Counted from the stretch's first letter, positions 36,094 to 48,949 are shown. The stretch is 64,000 nucleotides of DNA from Cyathus striatus (GCA_025738555.1 JAOVFP010000008.1:4340001-4404000), one strand, 5' to 3'. Numbers and translations are program-made. Notes: generated by a model not told the origin, from the sequence alone.

Positions 36094-37169
36094 TTAATCG
36101 GTATCCGAACCTGAATCTCCTTCATTGGGACTGGATTCTGATTCAAATTTATTTTCACTTTGGTCATATTTATTTGATTTCATAAACCAGTGATTCCGAT
36201 GAATATATGGTATTACCCTGAATGCGGCGACTTTCGAGTAAATAACTGATCCGTCTAGCTCTTGAAGTTGATATGATCCCTTTGATGTTTTTAGTATGAC
36301 TTCATAGGGTCCACAGTAGCGAGCAAAATTCTTTCGATCAAGCTGCATCTCATAACGTGTATTTCGCACCAATACTAATTCTCCAGGTTTGAAATCATCC
36401 CTAAGCAGTTTCTTCTGGAAGCGTTTCTCAAATTGTTCTTTAGATTTAAAACGAGCTTTCCTTAAAGTATCTGCAGCTCTCTGAATATCTCTGTCATGTT
36501 TCATCAGCTGCTGAATACGTAAGGCTAATAATTCTATAGTATCCATCCCTCTTCTAAATCCTTCCACCATAAAGGTAGCTTCTGCCAAGTCAAAAGGTAA
36601 AATAGGTTCTGTTGCATGCAGCAATTGAAATGGTGAATACCCAGTTACCTGGCTCACAGTGATTCTATCAGCGAATGCAGCGGCATCTAGAAACTCAGGC
36701 CATCTTGACACCTGTCCAGCACATGCTTTCAATAGTGCTTGCCTCAAAGTAAAGTGACCTCTCTCAACAACTCCATTTGCATGTTTATTATATGGTGATA
36801 TTTCCACTTGTGGTACATTCAGTCTTCTCATAAGGCTCTTAAAGGCTTTCTGTACTTCAGCTCCATTGTCTGTAGTGACTTGGAGGGTATTCCATATCGG
36901 TGATAGATCTGTTCCTGGAAAAATTTTGCTAAATGCTCCGAAGTCTGGTTACGGAGGGCACGGACTTCACAGGTTCCAGTCAGATCATCACGCGCGGCAA
37001 CTATAAATTTGTATCCTCCTTTTCCTTTAGGCATGCTCATAACGTCAATGTAAACCTTGCTAAATATAGTTGTGGGAACAGAAACAGTGAGAGGAATTTC
37101 TTTTCTTTTCAGTGTACGAATCTGACATTGATGACATGACTGCACATGATGTTGTACATCTGCACGCAT
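36094..37169 (-). CDS. Ty3/gypsy integrase
   Basis: The zinc-binding end is represented by VQSCHQCQI. The catalytic core has IDVMSMP (first Asp), VAARDDLTG, the second Asp in the TDNG region, and HANGVVERGH carrying the Glu. A C-terminal GPYEVILKTSKGSYQL stretch is chromo/SH3-like. The protein is split in two frames at 36828-36831. Adding one base to the GG pair at 36882-36883 restores the TTDNGAEVQ motif. The upstream end runs into the stop of the RT ORF near 37311, so pol is probably one polyprotein. An acidic Ser/Asp-rich tail ends at 36094. Confidence 0.88.
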
Positions 37170-37310
37170 GTGAGGCCAGAAGAATCTTCTACGCAGAGTT
37201 TCATAGACAGCTTGTACTCCACGATGCCCCAGATTTTCATGTGCTTGTGTCAGAATACTAAGTCTTTTGTCAGGGTCTGATATTACTAATAAGGGTGGCT
37301 GACGTCCATT

Positions 37311-39941
37311 TCACTTAAACAGTTTTCCTTCCTTGATGTAAAATTCAGTGGCTTTAGCAAGGAAACGACGCTTCTTCTGGGGGCTATCAAAAATAGGTAC
37401 ATCTAAAGTTTCTAAGAAATGTCGAATTTGATTTAACATTTGTTCATAGGTTTGGCGAGACACTAAACATGATGGGAGAACAGTGGGGGAATAAGGTAGA
37501 TTATCTGGTACAGTAAGGTAGAAACTCTTTAGATTGCGTTGGGGAATAAATGTAAGTAAGGCTACATCATCTAGCCAGGAATCATCATCATCCTCTGCTG
37601 TTTCTCCTTCAGCCAAAGGACGACGGGAAAGGGCATCTGGTCCCTTGAAATTAGTGGCTGGAACATGAATTAATTTAAAGTCAAACATGAGAATGCCCTG
37701 AATCCAACGATTAATAGCAGCATTAGGCTGCAGATCGGGTTCATTTAACATTCCCTTAATGTACTTGGCATCGACTTCTACATGTAAATTCTTGACTCCA
37801 ATTATGTATAGTCTCCAGTGGCGCAGAGCTCTATACAGTCCAAACAGCTCCAGTTTAGGCTGAGAGTAGCGGGATTCTCGCTCACTCATAGGTAATGATC
37901 CATATCTAGCTGGACGACATCTTCCTTGATCATCCATCTGTGATAGTATTATGCCTGTAGCTTCAAAGCTAGAATCTACAGATAAGATAACAGGATTATC
38001 TGATCTATAATCAATTGGGTGCAATGCAGGTGCGGACACCACAAGTTCTTTGATCTTATCAAATGCTTCCTGACGTCTATCATCCCAGATAAATTCCTTA
38101 TCTAGGCGATAAAGTTCTGATAAGGGGCGTACCAACTTTGAATAGTTCTCTATCCAAATCCGTACAGTTCCACATAATCCCAAGAAACGTCTAACTTCAC
38201 GGGGTGTCTTTAATATTGGCCAATTTAGAATTTTATTTACCTTCCCAGTGTCTGGAAGGCGACCTTGAGCATTACATGTCTGTCCCACAATCAAGACTTC
38301 TGGCATACAGATCTGTGCCTTATTGGCTGCAAAGGTAGCTCCAGCACAATGAATACGATGCATAATACGATGTACATCCTGTGCATGTTCCCAGATAAAA
38401 CGTCGAATTCCAGGATTATCTTTTAGAGTTTCAGGATTGCCATTCTTATCAAGATACTGACTGCTGGGTCCTTTAATTGGTAGATCATCTATAAAGATAT
38501 TGGCAACATGAGGTATTTCATCATGTAGTACAAAGACCATGCACTTCTGGAACTCAGATGGGGAATTGGTGTAACCTGTAGGTAATGATGTAATCTGAAG
38601 CAATCCTAATGGTGTCATAAATGCAGTAAGATCCCTGCTACGAGGATGAATTTTGCGAGCATCAAATCCCCAAAATAAGTCAAACACTGTATAGCATTGA
38701 CGCCCTGCGAATCCTTCAATAAAGTCATCTATAATAGGCAACATCCCTGCATCTCTTATAGAAACACGGTTAAGTGGCTGTAAATCATGTACAATTCTCA
38801 GTTTTCCACTTTTCTTCAAAACACAGAACCAGCGAGAGCGGTATGATGATTGGCTTGGTTCATAGACTCCTGCCTCCATTTTTAATTTTAATACTTCAAT
38901 TACTTTTTCAAGTATTCCAGGTGGAATTGGTATATTCTTGTATTCCCATGGTGTGTGTGGTACTGTAGGAATTATATAAGGAGAGAAATATGATTCTTTC
39001 AAAGTTCCACGCTCTTTATCTTCAAAGGCAATTCCTTCTTCATTTAATATCATTATGTGTTTAAATAATTTATCTTCTTCAGGCCATAGAAATCCATTGG
39101 TATTAATATTAAGCTCTTTGATACGATCAGAACTTATTTTTGCTGTAGGTATAAATTCAGGTGGATGTGTTGGTAATACTGGCAAGGTCAATAGTGGATC
39201 TTCAGGTATAGTCCTAGTAACCTCACAGTCTGGTGGAAAGGAAGTTGATACTGGGCGTACTTTCTTATCAACTCTCTTATAGGCAGTAAAGGCTTTTAAT
39301 GGTTGGCCTTCTACAATAACATCCTGTGGATAGATGATATATTCATCATCATACTCAGGTATATATTCTGTGACAACCTCAAAAGGTTCTTCATCATCAC
39401 TCCTTGCTTGTTTGATTTCATAGAAATAATTATTTAATGGCTTGACTTGTAATGTATGTGGGTTAATGTAATTTAATAGACTGTTATTCCGCTCTTTATA
39501 GATGTTTATAATGGTTTCTAATTGTTTATGACTGTATTTTAATTTAATTTGTTGAATTAGCTGTATTAAGAATATCATAGATTGGTTATACACTGAATTG
39601 CACATGTCTTTTGAGTTTATAACTTGAGTTGCACTTTTATTATTGAATTCAGTAGTATATGGCGCCGCAGGGAACTTGATAATGTTAACGCCGAGCACCG
39701 AAGTCGAGGTCACGTGAGGCAGAAGTGCGAATGCATTATTAAGGTCGAATTTCGGAATATTTTTCAGAGTTATGCCCAACAAATAGATTACTTCTAGGAT
39801 AAATGAGCTTGAATAAATGGGTAAGCTGACTTTAATATGTTCGTAGTGTAAATAATGAGTATTAGATAAAGAGAACTTTATGTTTTCGAAGTAGTCGGTC
39901 ACGTGATATATTAGCGCTGACTCGCGAAGTCGCGCTTTCAT
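37311..39941 (-). CDS. Ty3/gypsy reverse transcriptase and RNase H
   Basis: 876 residues. The first 250 or so have no clear domain and are Lys/Asn-rich. RT motifs follow: GVYEPSQSSYRSRWFCVLKK, LRIVHDLQPLN, CYTVFDLFWGFDAR, SLPTGYTNSPSEFQKCM and the catalytic NIFIDDLP (FIDD). The connection and RNase H region carries RRFLGLCGTVRIW, ILSVDSSFEATG, RRPARYGSLPMSERESRYSQ-type sequence and FKGPDALSRR. The frame is open throughout, consistent with a young copy. The start codon may not be used if pol is made as one polyprotein. Confidence 0.95.
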   Translation of the reverse strand: MKARLRESALIYHVTDYFENIKFSLSNTHYLHYEHIKVSLPIYSSSFILEVIYLLGITLKNIPKFDLNNAFALLPHVTSTSVLGVNIIKFPAAPYTTEFNNKSATQVINSKDMCNSVYNQSMIFLIQLIQQIKLKYSHKQLETIINIYKERNNSLLNYINPHTLQVKPLNNYFYEIKQARSDDEEPFEVVTEYIPEYDDEYIIYPQDVIVEGQPLKAFTAYKRVDKKVRPVSTSFPPDCEVTRTIPEDPLLTLPVLPTHPPEFIPTAKISSDRIKELNINTNGFLWPEEDKLFKHIMILNEEGIAFEDKERGTLKESYFSPYIIPTVPHTPWEYKNIPIPPGILEKVIEVLKLKMEAGVYEPSQSSYRSRWFCVLKKSGKLRIVHDLQPLNRVSIRDAGMLPIIDDFIEGFAGRQCYTVFDLFWGFDARKIHPRSRDLTAFMTPLGLLQITSLPTGYTNSPSEFQKCMVFVLHDEIPHVANIFIDDLPIKGPSSQYLDKNGNPETLKDNPGIRRFIWEHAQDVHRIMHRIHCAGATFAANKAQICMPEVLIVGQTCNAQGRLPDTGKVNKILNWPILKTPREVRRFLGLCGTVRIWIENYSKLVRPLSELYRLDKEFIWDDRRQEAFDKIKELVVSAPALHPIDYRSDNPVILSVDSSFEATGIILSQMDDQGRCRPARYGSLPMSERESRYSQPKLELFGLYRALRHWRLYIIGVKNLHVEVDAKYIKGMLNEPDLQPNAAINRWIQGILMFDFKLIHVPATNFKGPDALSRRPLAEGETAEDDDDSWLDDVALLTFIPQRNLKSFYLTVPDNLPYSPTVLPSCLVSRQTYEQMLNQIRHFLETLDVPIFDSPQKKRRFLAKATEFYIKEGKLFK

Positions 39942-40364
39942 TATTAATAGAAGTAATCAATGAAATGGTTCCTTTAGTATTGTATGAGGTTGAAAGGATG
40001 CCTTTACAGCTGATGACGAGATTATTCTTAGTTGAATGTTTAATCTTAGAACACTCAATCAGAACTTCTAACTCAGTCTTCAGCGCGTACAGACAAAGGG
40101 AGTTTGATTGCAAAAAGAAACTAACACTAATACGGAGACGTGACTTGCACAGAACAAGATAAAAATACGGAGCAATAAAAGGGTGTACTACTGTCAACAG
40201 TATGTAGAGAAAATGAAAGGGGGGGTATACGTTCGACACATAAACGGAAAGCAGATTCATAATAAATGTAAGAAGAGTATGGGTATACGGTCGCCATTGA
40301 GACAACGGCATCAGCGGGTATGCGACAAAATGAGTTCGATATGCGACAAGACGGGTTCAGGTCC

Positions 40365-42949
40365 TCAATAGGCCTTCCCAGAAGGCCGATAGGCAGGAAA
40401 TCCATGTTGAATACGCTGAGGGAGAACGGGAACGGCATACGAAGGGTGAGGAGTAGGGGGTCGGTTTGCGCTGGAGGAGCTAGCTTTGGTGGCCTCACTG
40501 GAATAGTCCTTCGTGAAGCTCTCCAGTGCTTTGGCAATGAAGTCTTGCTCGCGCTCACTGAAGAGTGTTGGAAACGGCTTCATGGTAGCGTGTGGGAACG
40601 GTCGTTGAGCTGGCTTTGGCGCGAATTCATCGGTGGACGAATTCGAGACCGATACGAGATCTGGCAACGAATCAGGGGTGGGAGATCGGGCGTGCGTGTG
40701 AGGAACAGGTCCGGGGGAAACGGCAGTGGTACGAGCTGAGAGAGTCGACAATACAGCGGGAGGAATGAAACCTGGTGGTGACGCTTTCCTGGAGACATAC
40801 GGTGTGGCTGGTGCGTGTACTGGCGAGAATGCTGGCAAGGTAGGGGTGAAGGGAGATATAGGCCTCGAAGTGTACTGAGGTGGCGGCTGGGGAATGTACG
40901 CATGTGAGTTCCACGACGGCTGAATTGGCGCAGCTGGGGACTCTCCCCCCAAATAATACTCCTGTGCAGCAGCTGCCAATGCTGAAAGAGGCGCTGTCAT
41001 AACTCGGGCAACAGCTTCAACCAGGGTCCTGTGTGCGCTTAGTGGCAGAGCGGACGAGTCACCTGTCATCATTGGAGTCATAGGTGTAGCAGGCCGAGAC
41101 GTCGTGAAAAGAGGGGATGGGGCAGCTGGCATAGGCAAGTCAGGGATGATAGGCGAGTCGTAAGTACTTGACGTAGTTTGAGAAGGCGCGTCGGCATACG
41201 AATAGACTTTCGCAGACGGCATTCGTGGGTCACGAGCTGCATATGCTGTCGTATAACAAGGGGAAGGCGGTTCGGATGGAGGAGGGGTGAATGTGGATGG
41301 CACAGCCACGTATGCGCAGACAGGAGGGGGGTAACTATGAAGCCAGGGTGGGGGTGTAGAAACGGGAACGACAGGGATAGTGGGAGCTGGCAAGGGCGCT
41401 AGTACTGGTGTGGAGAGTTCCTCTTGTGAAACTACATGTGTAGTCGAAGGCGGCGTTGTCAGCGTGATGAGTGGTACGGATGGAGGGGGTGTAGGCGGAA
41501 GTTTTGGTGTCATAGGCTCAGACCTAACGTCTGCGTCGTCAACCATAAAGTCGTCGAACGCATGAGTGACGTCGTTGTCATCACAGCCAGATACGAAATC
41601 TCCAAAATCCTCGTTAGCTTGAACCAACTCAGAAGCCGTTTGCGGGAATCGGAGGAGTGGGGAGTTGTATACGTCAAAATCAGAGTCCCCCTCACTGACA
41701 GACATGTCGTCTTCGTCGGATGAGATATCCATGTCTGAGGCCGCATATGATAGAAAGTATTTGAGTGGCTTCTTGATAGTGATAGGCTCTGGAAGCTCCT
41801 GAGCTTGAATAACCGGTGAGTGGGGCGGAGTGTGAGGTAAACGATGTAAGGGTTGCTCTCAAGTTCCGGGAGTAGGGGTGAGGCAGAGGTGCAACTTGAG
41901 ACGTCGGACATGTCGTCGACATCCGAGAGATACGAAAGCTCGGAGATGGGGGAGCACGGGGGTGAGGAGGCAGAATCCATGCAGACATCTTCTCCAGTGT
42001 ACCGTTGTAGATGAAGAAGTCCTGCTTGCGGGGGCGAAACGAAGGGACGGTCCAAGGCATGCATCTCCTTGGGCCATGCGCGTAATGCCCAGGAAATAAC
42101 GCGGTTAACGTCAGGATACTCAGTGACATGCTTACCCTCGCGATTGTCCTGAAGTTTCCTCCACATCAGCTCCTGCGACAAGGGGATTCCTCCTTTCCAT
42201 TTCTCCGACTTGTCCAGTACGAAGTCTCCAATCCGCTGAAGTAGTTCAAACTCGCTGCCAGTAACATACTGTACGTCGCGTGGCGCAATCCTGTTCAAGA
42301 CGGGCAAGACTCTGTTGCGGTCGAAATGCTCCAAGAGCTCGATGAAGCTATCGAAGGTCCCATCGGTATTAGCGAGCGCGTCGTCGAGTTGTGGATTGCC
42401 AGAGCGAGACCGTTCGTCGGGGAAGTCAGGGAGTAGAGGAACGCGGAAGGGGTCTAGACGAGAGGGAATGAGGGAAGGGTGAAAAGATGCATCGTCGTAA
42501 GGATCATAAGGGTCTTGGCGTTTGTAGTAGTGAGAAACGGCTTCCCACTGTACCTCGTCCTTATCGGGAAGGAGATACTCCCACGATTCGCGCTTGTAGT
42601 CGGGTTCGGGATAAAAGGTGACAAAGGCATGGCCTTTTGCCTCAGCGGGAAGTCCAGTCTCGCTGTTGTGGAAAGATAAAACCGAATTGAGGGCAACGTA
42701 CTCCCTAATTTCGTTATAATGAATATCGTGCCGGCGGCCCAAGTATACGGAAGATGCTGTGGTTAGCGTACTGGGGCGGAGAAAATCCGGCAAACCCCAT
42801 GCCGTTCGGTCCCGAACCGCGGCAACGCTATCCTGGATAAGTTCCGCCGGAGTTCGAATGGCTACGGCTCCGTCGACGGGGCCGAAGCGCGGTGAGCCGG
42901 CACCGTTCTCGGACACTTGGAGACCCTGGTCGAGTATCATGATGGGCAT
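40365..42949 (-). CDS. large unrecognised ORF between protease and RT
   Basis: From MPIMILDQG at 42949 the frame runs in phase with the protease ORF to about 41826. It then continues in the next frame from there through MDISSDEDD (41732) to the stop at 40365. One extra base in the G4 run at 41822-41825 joins them into about 860 residues. The N-terminal 390 residues look globular (TPAELIQDSVAAVRDR, YLGRRHDIHYNEIREYVA, EFELLQRIGDFVLDKSEKW). The C-terminal part is Asp/Ser-rich, then strongly Pro/Ser/Thr-rich. Base composition is clearly more GC-rich than gag or RT. No retroviral domain is seen and I do not recognise it. It could be a captured host gene or an element-specific protein. Confidence 0.6.
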
Positions 42950-44551
42950 AGTGATTCGAGTAGAATGAGTAGATAGTTTGGGGTTGTTTAGCAGTTTAGC
43001 TGAAATAATAGAGCTGGGTGATAGTGCTAGTGTGGTATTTTGGGGGACTTTCCCACCGCAATTTTGGCCTCTTTTATCCCTTACTTTTTCCCTAAATTCT
43101 AGAACTTGGTCTTCAAATCTTGGTCTCGAATTCTGGTTTTGCACATGGTTATTACCCATTATTTTTCCAATATAATTCGGTCTATTTTTATTGTCCAAAT
43201 ATTCTGGAGGGGTCCGGACTGTTTGACTTCCTTTGTCCGTTCCGCAGTCGTGGGAAACTAGCTGCGCTCCTCCATTATTCTTAGTCAGCCATTGTCTGAT
43301 AGCTTCCGCATTGTTGTAAATCGAAGAATTACTTGAATTTATTCGTCCATTGTTCTTTCCATTGTTTCTATTGTTCGTAAATTCAATATTATTTCTTCTG
43401 AATGATTCCCCATTGTTTATGGGTTTAATTAAGGTGCGGTAATCCGGTAAATTAAATATTAAATCATTTTTAGGGTGTTCTTTTAGGGTAGAAAGCCTTG
43501 TTTCAAGTGGTTTAACTTCGTAAAAACTAGGAGAATTAATTACTTGTGAGTCTGTTCTTTCCAGATCATCTTCTGACCATTCATTTGATAGGGTATCTAA
43601 ATTAATAGGGTTACTAATGCTTGAGAAACTGTTCCAAATAATTTTTGAAGGATTAAATTGCTTGTCTATTTTACTTGATTCTCTTGCTTCTACTTGAATG
43701 TATCCACAAACTCGTCTTCTGTTGGGCCTAATAAAATCTTCTTCCTGTAAGGCACATAACTCATATTGTCTTCCTCCATGCCTAGGATCAGTAATATGAA
43801 TATATGTTCCCTCTTCACGTTCTTCTATTGAAACTTTGTGATCTCTCTGCCATGGCCTTCCTAATAATACATCAAAGGGTGCTCCTGGCTTGACATATAA
43901 ATTTGCTTTGGTAGATAAACCTCCACTCTTCAATTCTACATTTTCTATGAGTCCACTCATTCGTCCTTCTCCACCATTTGCATCAGTCATAACAATTGAT
44001 TGGGTAATATCCTTGGGCATGCGAAGAAGTTTATTAGCTAATTTTTCATTTATAATATTCAACTGAGATCCGGTATCAATCACGGCTCTAACTTCTTCAT
44101 CTCCGTGATATAGTTTAATCTTGATAAGTGGTCCTTCACTTCTCAGATCTGATGTTGCGATCATTGAATAGGGATACTCATTGTCAACATACAAAGATGG
44201 TTTGCCTGCTCTTGGGTGTGTAGTATTGTTCTTAACCTTAAGGCGTTCCTGAAGATTGTATGCCACTTCCTTGGATGTCCCCAATATAGTTTTTAGTGGG
44301 AGGACAACATCAGTATTCAAGATCGATTCTACCACGTTTTGGGGGTCAGCTTGAGATGACAGGTCACTTTGTCGACCCAGACTTCGGGTAGCTTTCGGTT
44401 CCTCCTTTTGGGGTATGGGGATTGGCCTTCGATTAATTTCCGGTTCTTTCCCTTTCCAACTATTTTCTTTTAAACGATCCCTCCATTGTGTCTTCCTTGC
44501 ATCTACTGGAATATACTTCCCCTCTCCTGGACTTTCTTCTGGCGATGCCAT
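42950..44551 (-). CDS. Ty3/gypsy aspartic protease region
   Basis: The ORF starts at 44551 (MASPEESPGEG) and overlaps the end of gag in another frame, as expected for frameshifted gag-pol. The protease carries AVIDTGSQLNII with the catalytic DTG, then YVKPGAPFDVLLGRPW. A long Asn-rich linker (NNRNNGKNNGR) leads into the unrecognised ORF without a stop. The protein would be cleaved from a polyprotein and mature Gag and Pol. Confidence 0.88.
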
Positions 44552-46600
44552 TTGAAATCACGTGACAATGTCTCTTCAGGGTTCCTCTTAATGATTCGGA
44601 CTTCTGATGCTGGGGCATTGACGGACCTGGTGTTGACGCGACGGATTCAAATCTCACTTTCTGGGGGCGGGGAAGGGATGATATATTCTGCGGAATTGGT
44701 TGTAGAATTACTTGATCATTGGGTTTGGCATTTATTCTTTCTTGCTTACTGAAGGGCCTAGCTGATGTCTTTCTATCAGGTCCTTTCCCCTCTTTCGCAT
44801 ATGGCTTCCGGGGTACGTTTACTCCATCAAATATTTGTTTGCGTGATCCAGTAGTTGACTTCATGGAACGCTCTGCAGGATATACACGTATTAAGTTTCG
44901 AACTTCGCCATCTGGACAGTCTTCTGGGGCTGCCAATACATAGATAGGCTCCTCATCATCACTATCTGAATTTGGGTCAACAAGGTAAGATCCATATTGT
45001 TGATACCTTGTACTTCCCATGTATTCTGAACTTAATTCTTCTTCACTTTCAGCATCAGTATATGCGTAGTTTGACTCAAGAGTAGTGTAGTATGAATCTA
45101 TATCCCTATTGATTGATATAAAATTGCTAGTTGGGAGTGTTGTGCGCTTTATTGCCTGAACCAGGGTTTCGTCTGAGTTGCGATACAATCTACTTCCGTC
45201 TCCCAGTACATATCTCCTTCCAAAGTTATCCCACTTAATAACTCTGTTATTCACATATTCTGCAAGCTGAGAGCATTCACGCATCATGTGACCATTCTCC
45301 CCACACCCATAACAGTGGCCTGGGGGAAGACGTGATTGAGATGGCTGACCAGGCACATCTATGTTATTGGGATAAGTAGCATTAGGATTTGAAGAATATC
45401 TGTTGGTGTATACATTGTTAGAGTTTGGTGAATTGCGGGGTGCTGGTTGGCTGTATTGGACATTATTGCTGATAACCTTAAGGGGCTCACGCATAATACA
45501 CTTTGCTGCATTCCCTGTCTTATCAAGTCTTAAAACTTTATACACCTTCTCTCCATAGGTAGGATCATTAAGCGACATGGTGTTCAACTCATGAATCAAA
45601 CTATCTATTTCCTCAGGTGTTCCTTTGTAGCGAGTGACACGACTCTGTTCCTCTGTTGGGAGCAGGGGATACTTAGTGGTCTGATCCTTTTCCAACTTAG
45701 CAGTCAACATCTCTATCTCCTTTCTCAGCTTCCTATCTTTATGAACTTTATTCCTCTGAAGTGCCTTCAACCTCTTATCAAAACGATCAAGCTCGTAATC
45801 ATCTGTATAATGTCCTGATGAGTCAGAATCAGATGAGTCATCATCATCAAAATTGGGGCTTCGATGACTGGTGAATAGAAGCATGTCTGTGAACTTGCTT
45901 CGTTTGAAGTGAGTTTCTGCAGCTTTGGTTATTTGTGTGATGGTCCATGGCTTACTCACATCATGATCAGGTTCTGATGCGACTAATTTGGTTTCTAATA
46001 AATTCCGTAGCTCTTCAGGAATTCCAGCCCAGAAATATCCATTATATTGGTCCTCTGTTATGCGATCATTCCTAAGTAACTCCCCTCCCATTGACTTATA
46101 TTCCCTGTAATACTTCTTCCAATGTGCTAGGTTGAGACAGGGTTCCTTTCTTTTAAGTACAACAAAGTCAATTAAATTCTGGGGGCGGTATTGTGCAGCA
46201 TCCCTTTCTGCATCATAATAATTTAATATTTCTTCCTTCAGCTTTTCCCAATTGTACTTGGCTGGCTTGAGTAATCTGATGCATCAATGAAACGTTCAAC
46301 TTCTGATGATACATACTCCTTGACCATAGTGCATTTATCTGACTCTTCTGTAACATCATACAGTTCCAGGAGTCTGTCATATGTTTTGATGAAACGTCTT
46401 ACATCTGCGTACTTTCCTTTGAATGTTCTTGGAGCTTCTCTACTGCCACGAAAGGGCATGTCAAATTTGTTGAGACTACGAAGAAGCTTACTAGCGAGTT
46501 GGTGAGCAGATAAAGATGTATTTGAACCAGTGGTGTTGGTAGCTGCTGCCTTAGCAGTGTCTTGATCAGCTGTATTGGTCATGTTGGATATGGGCTCCAA
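44460..46600 (-). CDS. Ty3/gypsy Gag
   Basis: It starts at 46600 (MEPISNMTNTAD). The capsid-like N-terminal part (FDMPFRGSREAPRTFKGKYA) is separated by a frame break at GG 46260-46261. One more base restores QPKYNWEKLKEE and joins the second block (46091-44460). A single zinc knuckle, CYGCGENGHMMREC, follows near residue 420, then an acidic linker and a Lys/Arg-rich C-terminus. Gag packages the element RNA into particles. Confidence 0.88.
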
Positions 46601-46661
46601 TATAATTCTTTGATATAATAATGTGGTTTGGGAGTTATAGAGAGAATATTACATAAATATC

Positions 46662-46679
46662 CCCTCGCGGTGGGCTCCA
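46662..46679 (-). other. primer-binding site of the retrotransposon
   Basis: Two bases inside the upstream LTR the minus strand reads TGGAGCCCACCGCGAGGG, complementary to a tRNA 3' end in CCA. The particular tRNA is not identified. Confidence 0.6.
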
Positions 46680-46681
46680 CT

Positions 46682-48089
46682 TGTCAGTTTAAGATAATAA
46701 ATATCTAAGGTGGTCAGCAGGAAGTGACTTTGTTCGTGCTTTGCACCTGAGTGTTGGGGGATATTATTTGTAGATATTCTCCTTAACTCAAGAGGTTTGG
46801 TGATGAACACAGGTGTATATTTAAATGTAGAGGTGGGTAGGTAAGTTTAGAAGAGTAGGCGAATAGCAAGCACAACAACTAGGATTGTAGCAAGGGCTTG
46901 CAGGTGAAGGGTAGGCTGAAGATATAGGTCACTATTATGTTGAAGGTTGAAGCGGAGCTGAGGTCCCTGACGGTTTCTGCTTCTTACTTCACAACTGGGG
47001 CGCATATATAATTTACAAGGTTACGGTGTCTCACTATCTGAGTGGACACAAATACGATGCTGCTGCTGCTGTTACTTTACGAAGATACGGTGCCTCACTA
47101 TCTGAGTGGACACAAATATGATGCTGCTGCTGCTGTTACTTTATGAAGATACGGTGCCTCACTATCTGAGTGGACACAAATATGATGCTGCTGCTGCTGT
47201 TACTTTATGAAGGTACAGTGCCTTACTATCTGAGTAGGCACAAATAATACAAATTAGTTTCACACTTTACTCTTGACACTTTATATGTGACTCTGACAAT
47301 ACGTGTACTGGGTAGAGAGGAAGTATATAGGTTATATTTAGTAGGTAAGGGTTGTGTGCTACAACTGCAAAGGGATACAAACAAATGTAAACTAGGTATA
47401 AGTTGTTAATTCTACAGGCCAATTCCTCTTCCTTATATGCCTTTTACCCTCCTGCTGACTAATCATATCCCACACCTACTTTCCCATTGTTCTCCAACTG
47501 GGGAAAGTATGAGTCATCCTTTTCTCCATTGTTCTCCAATTTAGGATGCATGAGTCAGCATCTTAGACAATGGGTATATTTAGCACAATAGAAATGCTAT
47601 TAATAGTACTGGAAAGAACAATGGGTATATTTAGCACAATGGTAGAGCTATTAATAGCTCTTGAGAACAATGGTGCTCTTTTGTTTGTACCTGAAGGCTT
47701 TCTTATTTTGTACAGGGTATAATTGTTTGTACATATTAGTCTTGGTGTAGTTGTTGTATGATGATATTTATTCTGATTAGTGCTGGTCCAGTAGTATGAC
47801 TAAGTATTTGTGTATGTTTATCTTGATTAATAATGAGCTGGTATTGTAGTTACTTGTTTGTGTATAATTGTTCTGATTGGTGATGGACTATTAGTGTTTA
47901 TGTAGCTTTATTTGTTAGTGTATTGATTAGTTACTTGTGTATGGTTTTCCTGATTAATAGTGAAATAGAAGTGCATATTAAGTGTTGTTTGTTAAGGTAT
48001 TATTAAGTTTTCTAAGTGTTTGCTTTTCTATCTTTGAGTGATTTAGCTGTATTCATGTCATTATGTGAAATCAACTTTCACCCGTGACA
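46682..48089 (-). repeat. LTR (5' LTR of the minus-strand element)
   Basis: 1408 bp, otherwise identical by eye to 33506-34915. It should carry the promoter of the element. Confidence 0.95.
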
Positions 48090-48949
48090 ACGTGCATGGT
48101 AAAGATGATCTGCCACTATCTGTAAGCACGAATTATCCACATCTCCATCTGAGGGCTAATTTTAAGTTGGGGATTGTTCGACTTTTGCGATACATTGGTT
48201 GTCGTGGTGATGGTTTAGTGACAGGAGGTGTGTGCGACATTGTGGGGTGAAGCTTCAAGCTGTGCCCCATCTGAGGCTCATTGTATCATGTGTATGGATA
48301 ACTCTGTCACCATTTGGGTGCATGGTGTAGAATATACAGAGACACATTCTTGGACTTGACCCTGTCAACGTCAGCCATCGTAATTGAATGGTATTCATGT
48401 GCGTGATTATAGTGAAGCGTCACACTTTTAAACAAAAAACGGGTCTCTGAAGTGTATCTTAATGCTGATCTTCGTTTTATAAGTTTTATCACATCATACA
48501 AGTAAGTAATCTAATGCTGTGCACCCAGGGCTGAGAGTAGGAAATATCTTCGTCGCTGTGGAGGGTTTGTACTCTATAGACGGCACTTTTGCTCCTTTAC
48601 GCGAGATGGATTCAGGGTGATGTGATGAGGTGCCGGGCAAGGACGTGCAAGGATGCTTCTTATAGCCACTATTGTTAAACTATCTTAGCACATATAAGTA
48701 CCATAGCATTGATGGCAATTCAAAGCATACTCATACTGAGACTTGGGAGCCTATACAATATTCTACAAAGGGGTACCTAATTTCGCTGATGGAGATGAAA
48801 GGGGGAGAAAGATGTTTAGGTTTTATTGGGATTTTTGGGTATGTAAAAATGAATAAGACAAAGGGAAAGAGTAAAACGAAGAGCGGTGAAGATTGCAGGC
48901 TGTACAACTATAATCAGAAGTATAGGGAAAAGAGCAAGAAAGACAATAA
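48090..48949. other. flank of the retrotransposon, nothing recognised
   Basis: The sequence starts with the ACGT target copy. Only short ORFs without family features are present. Confidence 0.4.

Larger units (their letters stand above)
33506..48089 (-). mobile_element. complete Ty3/gypsy LTR retrotransposon, 14.6 kb
   Basis: Two LTRs start TGTCAG and end TGACA on the plus strand and are flanked by the direct repeat ACGT (33502-33505 and 48090-48093). The order on the minus strand is gag, protease, a large unrecognised insert ORF, RT-RNase H, integrase and another extra ORF. RT before integrase defines Ty3/gypsy. The primer-binding site sits two bases inside the upstream LTR. No clear polypurine tract was found before the downstream LTR. 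The near-identical LTRs mark a very recent insertion. Confidence 0.95.
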
